Shown here: piece by piece, positions 16,376-25,719 of the stretch
Numbering within the stretch: position 1 is the first letter of the stretch
Layout: every line of letters begins with the position of its first letter
NCBI GenBank assembly: GCA_016743945.1
Contig: JADGFI010000004.1
Coordinates: 268,484 to 332,483, forward strand
Length of the DNA stretch: 64,000 nucleotides
Source of the DNA: Desulfobacteraceae bacterium
GTDB taxonomy: Bacteria; Desulfobacterota; Desulfobacteria; Desulfobacterales; Desulfobacteraceae
Direction: 5' to 3'
Notes under the pieces: generated by a model
Databases searched by the model: none
What the model was told of the DNA's origin: nothing
Seen by the model: the letters and a program-made list of their open reading frames with translations, nothing else
Program-made: the position numbers and the translations under genes

Positions 16376-18100
16376 TTGACGCAATCCCTAACAGAGCGAA
16401 ACGCATTTTATCAGGTATTGACCAGAAAAATAACCATATTGATACTGGTTGTTTCATTCATCCCCATGATGGTGACCACCGGGATCATTTTTTATCGATT
16501 CAACCGGACTTATACGGATAAAATTGCAGCACATATTTCAGAGTTGGTTCAAAAACATACCCAGAATATTGATACTTTTTTGTTGGAAAAATTGGGCAAT
16601 ATCCGTTATTTGGCCCGGCGTTTTGACAACGGACAGACGGTGCCCAAGGATTTTTTACGTCTTCAGCTGGAAGTGTTGAAAACAGAATATAAAGACGTGT
16701 TTACCGATTTGGGGCTGGTGGATCAAAATGGGGTTCAATTTGCCTATGAAGGCCCGTTTCGTCTGGAAAAGGCGGATTATTCCGGGGCGCAGTGGTTTAT
16801 CAAAGCCAAAGCCAAAGATTTTTATATCTCTGATGTGTTTGCCGGGTTGAGGGGCCATCCCCATTTTATCATTGCGGTGAAGATTCAATCAAAGGGATCT
16901 GAGTGTTTGTTACGGGCCACTATTAATTTTACGGCCTTTAATTCTTTGGTGGAAAATATTCATATTGGAAAAACCGGTATGGCATTTATCATGAATAGCC
17001 AGGGCCAATTGCAAACCCAGACCGATCTTCGTATCGACCCCTCCATTATGGCTTCAATGGCTAACCGGGAAGGGTATAAACATCACAAAACCATGTTTGC
17101 CAGGAAACAGGACCCCACGGGAAAGAATTATTTGTATGTGAGTTCAATGCTTGAAAATATTGATTGGCTGATGGTGTATCGCCAGGATGTGAAAGATGCC
17201 TTCCATGATTTGTGGAAAACACAGGTTCTGGCCCTGGGCCTATTTATTATCGGGTGTATCGCCATCCTTTCGGTGGCCTTTACCCTTCCGCGCAATATTG
17301 TGGCGCATATTGCACGTTCTGATAAAAAAAGCGAGGTCATGAACAAACAGGTGGTTGAAAGCGGAAAGCTTGCCACCATCGGAGAACTGGCCGCAGGGAT
17401 TGCCCACGAAATCAATAACCCGGTGGCCATCATGGTTGAAGAGGCGGGGTGGATAGAGGATCTTCTTGAAGACGAGGATTTAAAAGAATCTAAAAATTGG
17501 GATGAATTCAAGCGTGCCTTGAGCCAAATAAATACCCAGGGCAGACGGTGTAAAGAGATTACCCACAAGCTTTTAAGTTTTGCCAGAAAAACCGATTCCA
17601 CGGTCAATGATGTCCAGGTGAATGATGCCATCACAGAAATGGTTTCCCTGACCGCCCAAATGGCCAAATATAATAATGTCACTATTGAAACCGATCTGAA
17701 TCAGGGGATTCCTTATATCAGGATATCTCCCTCTGAACTACAGCAGGTAATTTTAAATTTAATCAACAATGCCATTGATGCCATGGAAAAAAACGGGGGG
17801 ATCATAAAAATTGAAGCAAAGGTCAGTAAACTTGAAAAAAATCATGTGGTGATTTCAATTCAAGATGACGGACCCGGCATCCCCAAGGACAATCTCAATA
17901 GGATATTTGATCCGTTTTTTACCACAAAGGCTGTTGGAAAAGGAACAGGATTAGGGCTTTCCATCTGCTATGGCATTATCCAGAAGATGGGCGGAAAAAT
18001 TGATGTTCAAAGTCAGGTAGGAACGGGGTCACGGTTCCGCATATGGATACCCTTCCAAAAGGATAAGATTGAACAGACAAACCCCCTGTTCAAGGATTGA
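16376..18100 (+). CDS. Membrane sensor histidine kinase (Cache-HisKA-HATPase)
   Basis: A 574-residue protein with membrane helices at about 20-42 and 285-305 around a Cache domain. H344 is in IAHEINNPVA; an N box (LINNAIDAM) and G boxes ([16 protein letters not shown]) are intact. The start is TTG 16376: the frame is closed by a stop at 16343, no ATG lies before the first helix, and AAAAGGA is 8 nt upstream. The sensor is a paralogue of those at 8351, 12654 and 47250. Two receiver genes follow, the first after 24 nt, so it may feed a branched relay. Confidence 0.9.
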   Translation: MTQSLTERNAFYQVLTRKITILILVVSFIPMMVTTGIIFYRFNRTYTDKIAAHISELVQKHTQNIDTFLLEKLGNIRYLARRFDNGQTVPKDFLRLQLEVLKTEYKDVFTDLGLVDQNGVQFAYEGPFRLEKADYSGAQWFIKAKAKDFYISDVFAGLRGHPHFIIAVKIQSKGSECLLRATINFTAFNSLVENIHIGKTGMAFIMNSQGQLQTQTDLRIDPSIMASMANREGYKHHKTMFARKQDPTGKNYLYVSSMLENIDWLMVYRQDVKDAFHDLWKTQVLALGLFIIGCIAILSVAFTLPRNIVAHIARSDKKSEVMNKQVVESGKLATIGELAAGIAHEINNPVAIMVEEAGWIEDLLEDEDLKESKNWDEFKRALSQINTQGRRCKEITHKLLSFARKTDSTVNDVQVNDAITEMVSLTAQMAKYNNVTIETDLNQGIPYIRISPSELQQVILNLINNAIDAMEKNGGIIKIEAKVSKLEKNHVVISIQDDGPGIPKDNLNRIFDPFFTTKAVGKGTGLGLSICYGIIQKMGGKIDVQSQVGTGSRFRIWIPFQKDKIEQTNPLFKD

Positions 18101-18124
18101 AATAAATAAACGAGGAGAGATTCT

Positions 18125-18556
18125 ATGAAAACCATTAAATTATTACTTGTGGACGATGAACGCGCATTTCTTGATACCATGACAAAACGTTTGGAAAAAA
18201 GGCAGATAAATGTTTGGGCCATTTATAACGGAACGGATGCACTGGCTGAACTTGAAAAAAACAAGGGAGTTGAGGTGGTAATCCTGGATGTGAAAATGCC
18301 TGGAATGGATGGGATGGAGACCTTGGTTGAGATTAAAAAAAGATTCCCTCTGTTGGAAGTCATCATGCTGACAGGTCATGCCACGGTGGAAACCGCAATT
18401 GACGGGATGAAGCTGGGTGCCTTTGATTACCTGATGAAACCTTGTGAAATTGATCTGCTGTTAAGCAAGGTGACCGCCGCGGCTTCCAAGAAAAGAAAAC
18501 ATGAAGAAAAAATTGTTGAAGCCCGAATAAAAGAGATAACAGGACGGCAGATCTAA
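18125..18556 (+). CDS. Stand-alone response-regulator receiver
   Basis: 143 residues with receiver motifs: DDER near the start, D55 in ILDVKMPG, T in LTGHAT and K in MKPC. A short charged tail (KKRKHEEKIVEARI) follows, resembling the tails of the receivers at 21909 and 44333. There is no output domain. GAGGAGA lies before the ATG. It comes directly after the Cache kinase and 17 nt before a second receiver. Confidence 0.92.
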   Translation: MKTIKLLLVDDERAFLDTMTKRLEKRQINVWAIYNGTDALAELEKNKGVEVVILDVKMPGMDGMETLVEIKKRFPLLEVIMLTGHATVETAIDGMKLGAFDYLMKPCEIDLLLSKVTAAASKKRKHEEKIVEARIKEITGRQI

Positions 18557-18573
18557 AGGATAACAAGGATACC

Positions 18574-18993
18574 ATGGACGAAAAATATAAAGCGCCTCCC
18601 CCCTTAAATGTTTTGCTGGTTGACGATGAAAAAGGGTATTTGCATGTTTTGTCCAACCGGCTGGCCAGGCGTGGGATAACGGCTGTCACGGCATTTAGCG
18701 GAACCCAGGCCATACAAATTTTGCGTAAAAATGATTTTCATGTGGTGGTTCTGGATTTGAAAATGGAGGACATGGATGGCATCGAAGTATTGAAGGTGAT
18801 CAAAAGAATGGTGCCCAAGCTTCCGGTGATCATATTGACAGGGCACGGGTCCCAGACGGCTGCCAGGGACGGAATCGCATATGGCGCCTTTGATTACCTG
18901 ACCAAACCCTGTGAGCTTTTGACGTTAATAGACAAAATACATGAAGCACACCGGTATCAACTAAAGATTTCAAGCAAATCCCCTGGGGAATAA
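18574..18993 (+). CDS. Stand-alone response-regulator receiver, second of a tandem pair
   Basis: 139 residues. Receiver with DDEK, acceptor D61 in VLDLKMED, T in LTGHGS and K in TKPC. The usual proline after the M of the acceptor loop is replaced by Glu-Asp (KMEDMDG), a mild change. There is no output domain. It is 38 nt before the DASS carrier gene, so phosphorylation here may act on the carrier or on another relay protein. Confidence 0.9.
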   Translation: MDEKYKAPPPLNVLLVDDEKGYLHVLSNRLARRGITAVTAFSGTQAIQILRKNDFHVVVLDLKMEDMDGIEVLKVIKRMVPKLPVIILTGHGSQTAARDGIAYGAFDYLTKPCELLTLIDKIHEAHRYQLKISSKSPGE

Positions 18994-19031
18994 TTAAACT
19001 ACGCGCAAGTGTTGAGCTGTTAAGGAGAAAT

Positions 19032-20624
19032 ATGTTTTATAAAACAAATGGATTTAAACTTGGAATGGCCGTGTTGGTAGGCGTCTTTATTTTTCTGTTG
19101 CCAAGACCGGAAGGAACGAAATTTAAAATTACAGGAGATACTGACCAGCGGATTCTGGCATCTGTGGCGGATTTTTTTACCGTTGTCCCGGATGATAAAA
19201 TCAGTGAAAAATCAGACACCTCCGCCTATATTTTAATGGCAAACACCCCAGGCTCATTGGAGGCAAGTGTTCGCTATTTAGGACAACGGGCAAAAAATCT
19301 GAATCTGGATAGGGTTACCATCGATTATGTTGACGGGCTTTCCCCAAAGGCAAAGCGATTTTTATCAATTCTTGCGGTTCTTGTTATTTTATTTGTAATT
19401 GAGCCCATCCCCCTGGAAATAACGGCGGTCTTAATCGGGGTTTTCCTTGTTGTCATGCAGATTACCGATGTGAAAACTGCCTGGGCCCCCTATATGCATC
19501 CGGTGGTTATTTTTATCATGTGCTGCCTGATCTTTGCCATTGCCCTGGACAAGGCGGGCCTGACAAAACGCCTTGGGTATTATATCATCAAAAAGGCCGG
19601 GAACAGCATCACCCGGTTTACCTTTATAATTGCCATCGGGCTTGGGCTTGCCTCCTCATTCATGCATGATGCCGCCGCCTGTGCCATCGGAATTGTGACC
19701 ATGCTGCCCTTGATGCGGGCCGCAGGAATTGAACCCCATACCAAAACGGCCAAGTTTATGATGCTGTCATTGCCCTTTGGCTGTTCCTGCGGCGGTATGG
19801 GATCTCTCATCGGGGGCGGGCGCTGCATGGTTTCTGCGGCTTTCTTAAAGGAGTTTACAGGACTTGAAATAACTTTTTTTGATTGGATCTTGTATGCCAT
19901 GCCCGCCGCCATTATCACGACTCCCATTGCGGTTTTAATTGTATATCTGGTGTTTCGGCCGGATCCAAAGTATACGCTTCCGGCCTTTGACGAAGATTTA
20001 GGTCCCATGACAGTGCTTGAGAAAAAAACCATTACCATTATTTTACTTTCATTTTCGCTCTGGCTGACCAAGGGGCTTCATGGTATAGATTATTCAATTA
20101 CCGGTATGTTGGGAGTTACCGCACTGGTATTGTTTAAAGTGCTAAAGTGGAGAGATATCAATGATAACCTGGAATGGGGAACGGCCCTGTTTATATTTGG
20201 GGGCGGAATTTCCCTGGGGCTTGCAATGGGGTATTCAGGTGCGGCAGATTATTTTGCCAATCTGTTCTTCCCGTTGATTCAGGGAAAGGGCTGGCTGGTG
20301 TTGTTTATCGGTGTGGGGGTTTTCGGTGCCTTGGTAACAAACGCCATGGCCAATGTGGCTGCCGCTGCCCTGATTCTCCCCATTGTGATTCCCATGGCCC
20401 AGCTTGAAGGGGTGAATCCGGTTATATTGGCCCTTTGTCTGGGAATGGCGACTTCCTTTGCCATGCTGTTGGTCATTGGGTGTCCGCCCAATGCCATTGC
20501 TTATAGTTACCGGTATTTTAAATCTTCTGACTTGACAAAGGTCGGGCTTGTGGCCACCCCGGTTTTACTGACGGTTCTCGTGGTTGTCGCAGCCGTGTGG
20601 TGGAAAATATTGGGCTTAATATAG
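19032..20624 (+). CDS. SLC13/DASS-family carrier with an N-terminal extracytoplasmic insert
   Basis: A 530-residue membrane protein. After a first helix (about 9-26) comes a soluble stretch of about 75 residues that DASS proteins usually lack. The conserved core then begins at about 112. DASS features include helical hairpins with the repeated Ser-Asn-Thr-like motif regions (MHDAAACAIGIVTMLP, LVTNAMANVAAAALILPI) and the C-terminal IGCPPNAIAYSY. Members move sulfate, dicarboxylates or citrate with Na+. In a sulfate reducer sulfate is an attractive substrate, but this is inference. TAAGGAGA precedes the ATG. It lies among receiver genes, like the DASS gene at 42839. Confidence 0.88.
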   Translation: MFYKTNGFKLGMAVLVGVFIFLLPRPEGTKFKITGDTDQRILASVADFFTVVPDDKISEKSDTSAYILMANTPGSLEASVRYLGQRAKNLNLDRVTIDYVDGLSPKAKRFLSILAVLVILFVIEPIPLEITAVLIGVFLVVMQITDVKTAWAPYMHPVVIFIMCCLIFAIALDKAGLTKRLGYYIIKKAGNSITRFTFIIAIGLGLASSFMHDAAACAIGIVTMLPLMRAAGIEPHTKTAKFMMLSLPFGCSCGGMGSLIGGGRCMVSAAFLKEFTGLEITFFDWILYAMPAAIITTPIAVLIVYLVFRPDPKYTLPAFDEDLGPMTVLEKKTITIILLSFSLWLTKGLHGIDYSITGMLGVTALVLFKVLKWRDINDNLEWGTALFIFGGGISLGLAMGYSGAADYFANLFFPLIQGKGWLVLFIGVGVFGALVTNAMANVAAAALILPIVIPMAQLEGVNPVILALCLGMATSFAMLLVIGCPPNAIAYSYRYFKSSDLTKVGLVATPVLLTVLVVVAAVWWKILGLI

Positions 20625-20664
20625 AACTCTTTTTTTTAAAAAAAGAAAGGTGAGAGAACCGGGT

Positions 20665-21867
20665 ATGAATAAATCCAAGGAAGATACAATCCGGCTGCTG
20701 CTGGTGGATGATGAAGAAGGCTTTAGAATGACCATTGCCAAGCGGCTTGAACGAAGAGGTTTTGTCTTGATGCAGGCTTCCTGCGGAGAAGCATGTTTGG
20801 AGATCCTTGGACGGGAAGCCGTTGATGTGGTTGTTCTGGACGTGAAAATGCCCGGATTAAGCGGAATTGAAACATTGAAGGCGATCAAGCAGAAGCATGG
20901 GGAAATTCAGGTCATTCTTCTCACCGGCAATGTTGCGGTTTCCGATGGTATCCAGGGGATAAAAGCCGGTGCCTATGATTATCTGACAAAACCTGTGGAA
21001 ATTGATCATTTGGTCAATAAAGTCAGACAGGCATTTGAAATGGCCCGGATGGAAGCACAAAAGACAGCACAACTTGAATACCGAACAAAGCTGGAAAGAA
21101 AAATTGTTGATACAGAACGACTTGTCTCTTTGGGCACCATGTCAACCGGTATTGCCCATGAGATCAATAATCCTTTGGCCATCATCAATGAAGCGGCCGG
21201 GTTTATGAAACAGGTGATCTCTGCACCAAAACCAAAATCAAAACTGGATCAGTGTTCCCAAAAAAAAGCGTTGCTCATGGGAATCGAAAAAATTGAAACG
21301 AGTATTAAGAGAGCCAGCAGAATTACCCATCAGCTGCTGGGGCATGTGAAAAAACACAGATCCCAATTTTCCGAAGTTGACGTGGCGGCATTGATGCATG
21401 AAACCCTGGGGTTGTTAAAAAAAGAGGTGGAAGATAAAAAAATCAGGATGAACTGGCAACTCCATCGAAAGAAAATTTCCCTTTGGAGTGATGCCTATAA
21501 GATTCGGCAGGTTTTAATAAATTTGTTGAACAATGCGATTCATGCAGTGGGAGAAAATGGCTGTATTACCCTGTCCAGCTATGAAACCTTGGATGCCGTC
21601 ATTCTTGAAATCAAGGATAATGGCAGGGGGATTCCCAAGGAAAATTTAAGCAAAATTTTTGATCCGTTTTTTACAACAAAATCCTTTGATGAAGGCACGG
21701 GCCTGGGATTGTTTGTGGTCCATAAAATTATGTCGGATCTTGCGGGTGATATTGAGGTGAACAGCAGGGTGGGTAAAGGAACTGATTTTACAATCAAATT
21801 TCCCAAGACTGCCAGCATATGCAATTTAGAGGACAATTTAAGTATGGACAAGGACAAAAAAATATAA
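20665..21867 (+). CDS. Receiver-histidine kinase fusion (cytoplasmic)
   Basis: 400 residues in the order receiver (D59 in VLDVKMPG, TKPV), coiled linker, HisKA (H165 in [10 protein letters not shown]), ATPase (LLNNAIHAVG, DNGRGIP, DEGTGLGLF). It has no membrane segment, so its input must come through the receiver from another kinase. ATG 20665 is preferred, with AGGTGAG about 10 nt upstream; a GTG at 20650 is the alternative. It lies after the DASS gene and before another receiver gene, suggesting a relay: kinase to receiver-kinase to receiver. Confidence 0.9.
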   Translation: MNKSKEDTIRLLLVDDEEGFRMTIAKRLERRGFVLMQASCGEACLEILGREAVDVVVLDVKMPGLSGIETLKAIKQKHGEIQVILLTGNVAVSDGIQGIKAGAYDYLTKPVEIDHLVNKVRQAFEMARMEAQKTAQLEYRTKLERKIVDTERLVSLGTMSTGIAHEINNPLAIINEAAGFMKQVISAPKPKSKLDQCSQKKALLMGIEKIETSIKRASRITHQLLGHVKKHRSQFSEVDVAALMHETLGLLKKEVEDKKIRMNWQLHRKKISLWSDAYKIRQVLINLLNNAIHAVGENGCITLSSYETLDAVILEIKDNGRGIPKENLSKIFDPFFTTKSFDEGTGLGLFVVHKIMSDLAGDIEVNSRVGKGTDFTIKFPKTASICNLEDNLSMDKDKKI

Positions 21868-21908
21868 TTAATAGGTCAAGAACCTAATACGTCAAGGAAA
21901 GGATAAAC

Positions 21909-22349
21909 ATGATAAAAATACCTGCAAAAGTCCTGATCGTGGATGATGAAAAAGATTTTGTTCAAATGTTTTCCCTCAGGTTACAGGCCGAGGGTGAAAA
22001 AGTGTCCACGGCTTACAGTGGTAAAGAGGCTTTGGAGGTGCTCGCCCATGGATCAATAGATGTGGTCATCCTGGATATCCGGATGCCGGACATGGACGGG
22101 ATTGACACCTTAAAACAAATAAAAAGTACCTATCCCCTTGTTGAGGTTATTTTGCTGACCGGTCACGGATCAACTGAAACGGCTGTGGAGGGGATGAAAC
22201 TGGGAGCCTTTGATTATTTGATGAAGCCGGCAGAATTTGAGGAAATTAAACTCAAACTGGAAAATGCCAGGCAGCGCAAGGACGATCAGGAAGAACGAAT
22301 TCGCCAGGCTGAAGTGAGACTTCTGCTCAGAAGAAGCGGAGACCTATGA
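21909..22349 (+). CDS. Stand-alone response-regulator receiver
   Basis: 146 residues. Receiver with DDEK, D56 in ILDIRMPD, T in LTGHGS and K in MKPA. The tail holds EERIRQAEVR, almost the same as EERIRQAEIE in the receiver at 44333, which sits by the other DASS gene. No output domain. AAGGAAAGGA precedes the ATG. It is flanked by the receiver-kinase and the HAMP-type kinase. Confidence 0.92.
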   Translation: MIKIPAKVLIVDDEKDFVQMFSLRLQAEGEKVSTAYSGKEALEVLAHGSIDVVILDIRMPDMDGIDTLKQIKSTYPLVEVILLTGHGSTETAVEGMKLGAFDYLMKPAEFEEIKLKLENARQRKDDQEERIRQAEVRLLLRRSGDL

Positions 22350-22367
22350 TAAGGATACCCGTCATCC

Positions 22368-23846
22368 ATGTTTGATAAACTTACCCGTCGTCTAAGTCTT
22401 AAAAACAGGGTCTATCTGGTCAATGCCATTGTGTTGTTCATCACATTGATTGGTGCGGCCCTGATGGTTTTGTATACCTATAAGATAGAGAAAATATTTA
22501 AAAATATTATCAGCAAAAATGTGGCCATGTTTCAGTCTGCCGAATCCCTGGGAACATCTCTTGTCAACCAGAAAGGATTTGTATCCTATTATTTTCTTGA
22601 CGGCAACCCGGATTGGCTTGTCCAGTTAAGACAATACCGCTTGCTTTTTAATGACCATTTGGTAACAGCGAAATCTTTGATTGAGGAGCCCTGGGAAAAA
22701 AAAACCCTTGCCCAGATTCAACAAGACTATCAGGTTTATGTTGAGACAAGGGATAAGGTGATTGGACTCTACAAGGCCGGGGACCGAGAACAAGGGTTTG
22801 TTCTGCATCAGGAGGTCAGGGAATCTTTTTTCCGTATCCTTGAACTTTGTGATCAGTTCAAGTTATTCCATAAAAGCAGGATACAAGAAGCCGAAAACAT
22901 CAGCCGGCGGGAAGCAAACAGGTTGCGGTATATGGCATTGATGGGTGTTGTGGCGGTTATTACTTTAAGTCTACTGGTCAATTTTATTTTTGCCCGTCAT
23001 ATCATGGGGCCCATCCAGGAACTGGCGCTCCATGCAAATTTTGATGACAATTTGGATAATTCGGTCAATGAGGTGGTCGCTTTAAAGCAAAGCGTACTAG
23101 GGCTCATAGAGGATTCCGAACTTACCCATCGGGCATTAAAACAAAGCCAGACATCCCTGATGCAGTCTGAAAAAATGGCCTTGGTCGGTAAGCTGGCCGC
23201 CGGAACCTCCCATAGTATCAGAAATCCTTTGACCTCTGTAAAAATGAGACTTTTTTCTTTAAACCGCAGCTGTTCGTTTTCAGAATCTCAACGGGAAGAT
23301 TTTAATGTGATCTCAGGTGAGATCGTGCAGATTAACAAAATTGTTGAAAATTTTCTGGAATTTGCCCGGCCGCCAAAACTCATTGTTAAAAAAATGAGCC
23401 CGTCCATTGTGATCGACTCTGCTGTTCATTTGCTGGCACAAAGGCTTAGCTCCTATCATATGGAGACAAAAATTATCCGGGACGGCCCCCTTTCGGAAAC
23501 GATGTTAGACCCGGAGCAGCTCAAAGAGGTGATTGTAAACATCATGATTAATGCTTGTGAAGCCATGAAAAAAGGCGGTCATATTGTTATTTTGGAACAA
23601 GAAGCCTATGTTGAGCCCTTGAAGAGAGTGGATGTGATCCGGATAACCGATGACGGGGAAGGGTTCCCCTCAAATATAAAAGATCAGATATTTGATCCTT
23701 TTTTTACCACCAAAGAAGAGGGAACCGGTTTGGGCCTAAATATTGCTTTTAATATCATACACGAGCATGGCGGGTGGCTGGATGTTACCAGTGAAGAGGG
23801 AAAAGGGACCTCTTTTGTGATTACCCTCCCCATAAAGGATGCATAA
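22368..23846 (+). CDS. Membrane histidine kinase with four-helix-bundle sensor
   Basis: 492 residues. Helices at about 16-38 and 188-210 enclose a mostly helical sensor like the 4HB_MCP type. A short HAMP-like linker and HisKA follow, with H282 in GTSHSIRNPL (Ser replaces the usual Glu after His). The ATPase has MINACEAM, DDGEGFP and EGTGLGLN. Its type differs from the Cache kinases nearby. The NtrC gene starts 1 nt after its stop, so the two are a translationally coupled pair. Confidence 0.9.
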   Translation: MFDKLTRRLSLKNRVYLVNAIVLFITLIGAALMVLYTYKIEKIFKNIISKNVAMFQSAESLGTSLVNQKGFVSYYFLDGNPDWLVQLRQYRLLFNDHLVTAKSLIEEPWEKKTLAQIQQDYQVYVETRDKVIGLYKAGDREQGFVLHQEVRESFFRILELCDQFKLFHKSRIQEAENISRREANRLRYMALMGVVAVITLSLLVNFIFARHIMGPIQELALHANFDDNLDNSVNEVVALKQSVLGLIEDSELTHRALKQSQTSLMQSEKMALVGKLAAGTSHSIRNPLTSVKMRLFSLNRSCSFSESQREDFNVISGEIVQINKIVENFLEFARPPKLIVKKMSPSIVIDSAVHLLAQRLSSYHMETKIIRDGPLSETMLDPEQLKEVIVNIMINACEAMKKGGHIVILEQEAYVEPLKRVDVIRITDDGEGFPSNIKDQIFDPFFTTKEEGTGLGLNIAFNIIHEHGGWLDVTSEEGKGTSFVITLPIKDA

Positions 23847-23847
23847 A

Positions 23848-25272
23848 ATGAATCGTATTTTAGTCATAGATGACGATGATCAGCTCCGAATAAGTTTTTG
23901 TAAACTTCTAAAGGAAGAAAAATATGCGGTTGTCGGTGCAGCTTCCGGAGAGGCGGGTATTGAAATTGTTCGAGATGAAAGTTTGGATTTGGTCATTTTG
24001 GATATGCGGTTACCCGGCATGAACGGAATAGAAACCTTCAAGCAGATCAAACAGATAGATACAAAGCTGCCGGTAATCATCGTAACCGCTTTTGGAACCA
24101 CGGCGATTGCCATTGAAGCCACCAAAATGGGGGCCTATGATTATGTTCTAAAGCCCTTTGAAGTACCGGAAATGCTAAGCCTGATCAAACAGGCCATAGA
24201 AGCCGGATATTGTATGCGGTCTCCGGTTGAAGTGGATGGGGTGCCCGGGAAATTATCCGGGGATGCCATTATCGGTCAAAGCAAAGGCATGCAGAATGTG
24301 TATAAATCCATTGGCCGGGTATCCCAAACCGATGCAACGGTTTTGATCCGGGGAGAATCCGGGACCGGAAAAGAATTGGTGGCCAGAGCCGTCTATCAAC
24401 ACGGTCTTCGTTCGGATAAATCATTTTTAATCATTAATTGTGTGGCCATACCGGAAAATCTGCTTGAAAGCGAATTGTTCGGTTATGAAAAAGGAGCCTT
24501 CACCGGTGCCGCCCAACGGCATATCGGCAAGGTGGAACAGGCCAATGGCGGTACGGTGTTCCTGGATGAAATCGGGGACATGCCCCTCAATATCCAGGCG
24601 AAAATTTTACGACTGCTCCAGGAAAAAAATATTGAAAGATTGGGGGGAGAAGAGACCATTCCTGTGGATGTCCGGATTATAGCCGCCACCAATAAAAACC
24701 TGGAACAGGCCATTTTGGAAGAAAAATTCAGAGAAGACTTATATTTCCGGTTAAAAGTGGTGACCATTGAACTGCCGCCGCTCAGAAACCGGCCAGAAGA
24801 TATCAATGGCTTGGTCGCCTATTTTATGATTAAATTTTCCAATGAATTAAAAGTGGATAACCCAGGTGTTCAAAAAGAAGCATTACCCATTTTGAATCAA
24901 TATACCTGGCCCGGAAACATAAGGGAATTGTCAAATCTGATTCAAAAAATGCTCATCTTTAACAGAGGCGCCCCCATTTCTGCCATTGACCTTGCGCCGA
25001 TATTTAAAAAAAATGAAACTGGAAACTTGCCAAGCCAAACCGGCTTAAATTCGGTCCAGGAGTGGGTCAGGACCTCCCTGGCCCAAAATTCCGGAAAGTG
25101 TAGTTTTGATGATTTTATGGACACCCTTTCGGGTATTGTGGTTGCGGAAGCATTGAAAAAAACCAATGGCAATCGTTCCCAGGCAGCTAAATTATTGGGG
25201 GTTTCCAGGCCGACCCTTCATTCCAAAATCGATAAATATAAGATTAAGCTGAAAACTGAAGTTTCAGGCTAG
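23848..25272 (+). CDS. Sigma-54-dependent response regulator, NtrC family
   Basis: 474 residues: receiver (D52 in ILDMRLPG, K in LKPF), AAA+ domain with GESGTGKE (about 169), GAFTGA and FLDEIGD, and a Fis-type helix-turn-helix (NRSQAAKLLGVSRPTLHSKI). ATG 23848 is chosen since AAAGGA stands 8 nt before it; ATG 23839 would overlap the kinase gene. It is the partner of that kinase and the last gene of the signalling block. Its targets could include the sigma-54-like elements in this window. Confidence 0.93.
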   Translation: MNRILVIDDDDQLRISFCKLLKEEKYAVVGAASGEAGIEIVRDESLDLVILDMRLPGMNGIETFKQIKQIDTKLPVIIVTAFGTTAIAIEATKMGAYDYVLKPFEVPEMLSLIKQAIEAGYCMRSPVEVDGVPGKLSGDAIIGQSKGMQNVYKSIGRVSQTDATVLIRGESGTGKELVARAVYQHGLRSDKSFLIINCVAIPENLLESELFGYEKGAFTGAAQRHIGKVEQANGGTVFLDEIGDMPLNIQAKILRLLQEKNIERLGGEETIPVDVRIIAATNKNLEQAILEEKFREDLYFRLKVVTIELPPLRNRPEDINGLVAYFMIKFSNELKVDNPGVQKEALPILNQYTWPGNIRELSNLIQKMLIFNRGAPISAIDLAPIFKKNETGNLPSQTGLNSVQEWVRTSLAQNSGKCSFDDFMDTLSGIVVAEALKKTNGNRSQAAKLLGVSRPTLHSKIDKYKIKLKTEVSG

Positions 25273-25323
25273 AAGGATCTGTTCTTTGTCTTTTCCATAA
25301 AAAAAACGTTAAATAAGCTCCAA

Positions 25324-25363
25324 AAAGCCCGGTGAAAGCGGACAACTTCTTTTACCGGGCTTT
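25324..25363 (+). terminator. Hairpin after the NtrC gene
   Basis: AAAGCCCGGT (25324-25333) and ACCGGGCTTT (25354-25363) form a perfect 10-bp stem with a 20-nt loop. AAAAAA and a ribosome site follow rather than T residues, so on the + strand it may act as an attenuator before the tiny ORF. Confidence 0.5.
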
Positions 25364-25379
25364 AAAAAAGGAGAGAGAA

Positions 25380-25490
25380 ATGTATTTTTTTGTTGCCGGA
25401 ATTCATGCTGAGCCGTTGATTTGTTTTTGTCCAGTACTGACCCTGCTCTGGGGGGTGAGCGTCTGCAAAATCAAGTTGCATCGCCTGTAA
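25380..25490 (+). CDS. Possible 36-residue hydrophobic peptide
   Basis: A short ORF starting ATG with AAGGAGAGAG about 5 nt upstream, one of the best ribosome sites in the window. The peptide begins MYFFVAGIH, has a hydrophobic centre with three cysteines (PLICFCPVLTLLWGVSVC) and ends in basic residues (KIKLHRL), as a single-helix membrane peptide would. I know no family. It could be a real small protein or a chance ORF. Confidence 0.35.
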   Translation: MYFFVAGIHAEPLICFCPVLTLLWGVSVCKIKLHRL

Positions 25491-25719
25491 TAAGAAAGGG
25501 TCTATCCTGCCTGGATAAACTGATTACCAGTACGGTCAACCTGTTTTCCTGGTGATGATATTTTTATTACTAATGCCAACACGCCTTATTTCATCTTATT
25601 CCCATTAGATATTTGGTTCAAACAATCCTGATATTGCAACCAGATGTCAAATGGTATAGTTTGTTAAAATACAGCTCAAAAGCCCTTGGGAAAGGAGATC
25701 CCATAAATGGAGATATGTT

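Larger units (their letters stand above)
25273..25719. other. Intergenic region with a hairpin and a possible tiny gene
   Basis: After the NtrC stop there is a hairpin at 25324-25363 and then a 36-codon ORF at 25380-25490. The rest (25491-25719) is AT-rich, with no repeat, RNA gene or further ORF that I can support. Confidence 0.5.

Noticed and set aside
16339..16521. Open frame with ATG just before the Cache kinase at 16376
   Set aside because: It is out of frame with the kinase, which has a good TTG start and AAGGA site. The product has no resemblance to anything.
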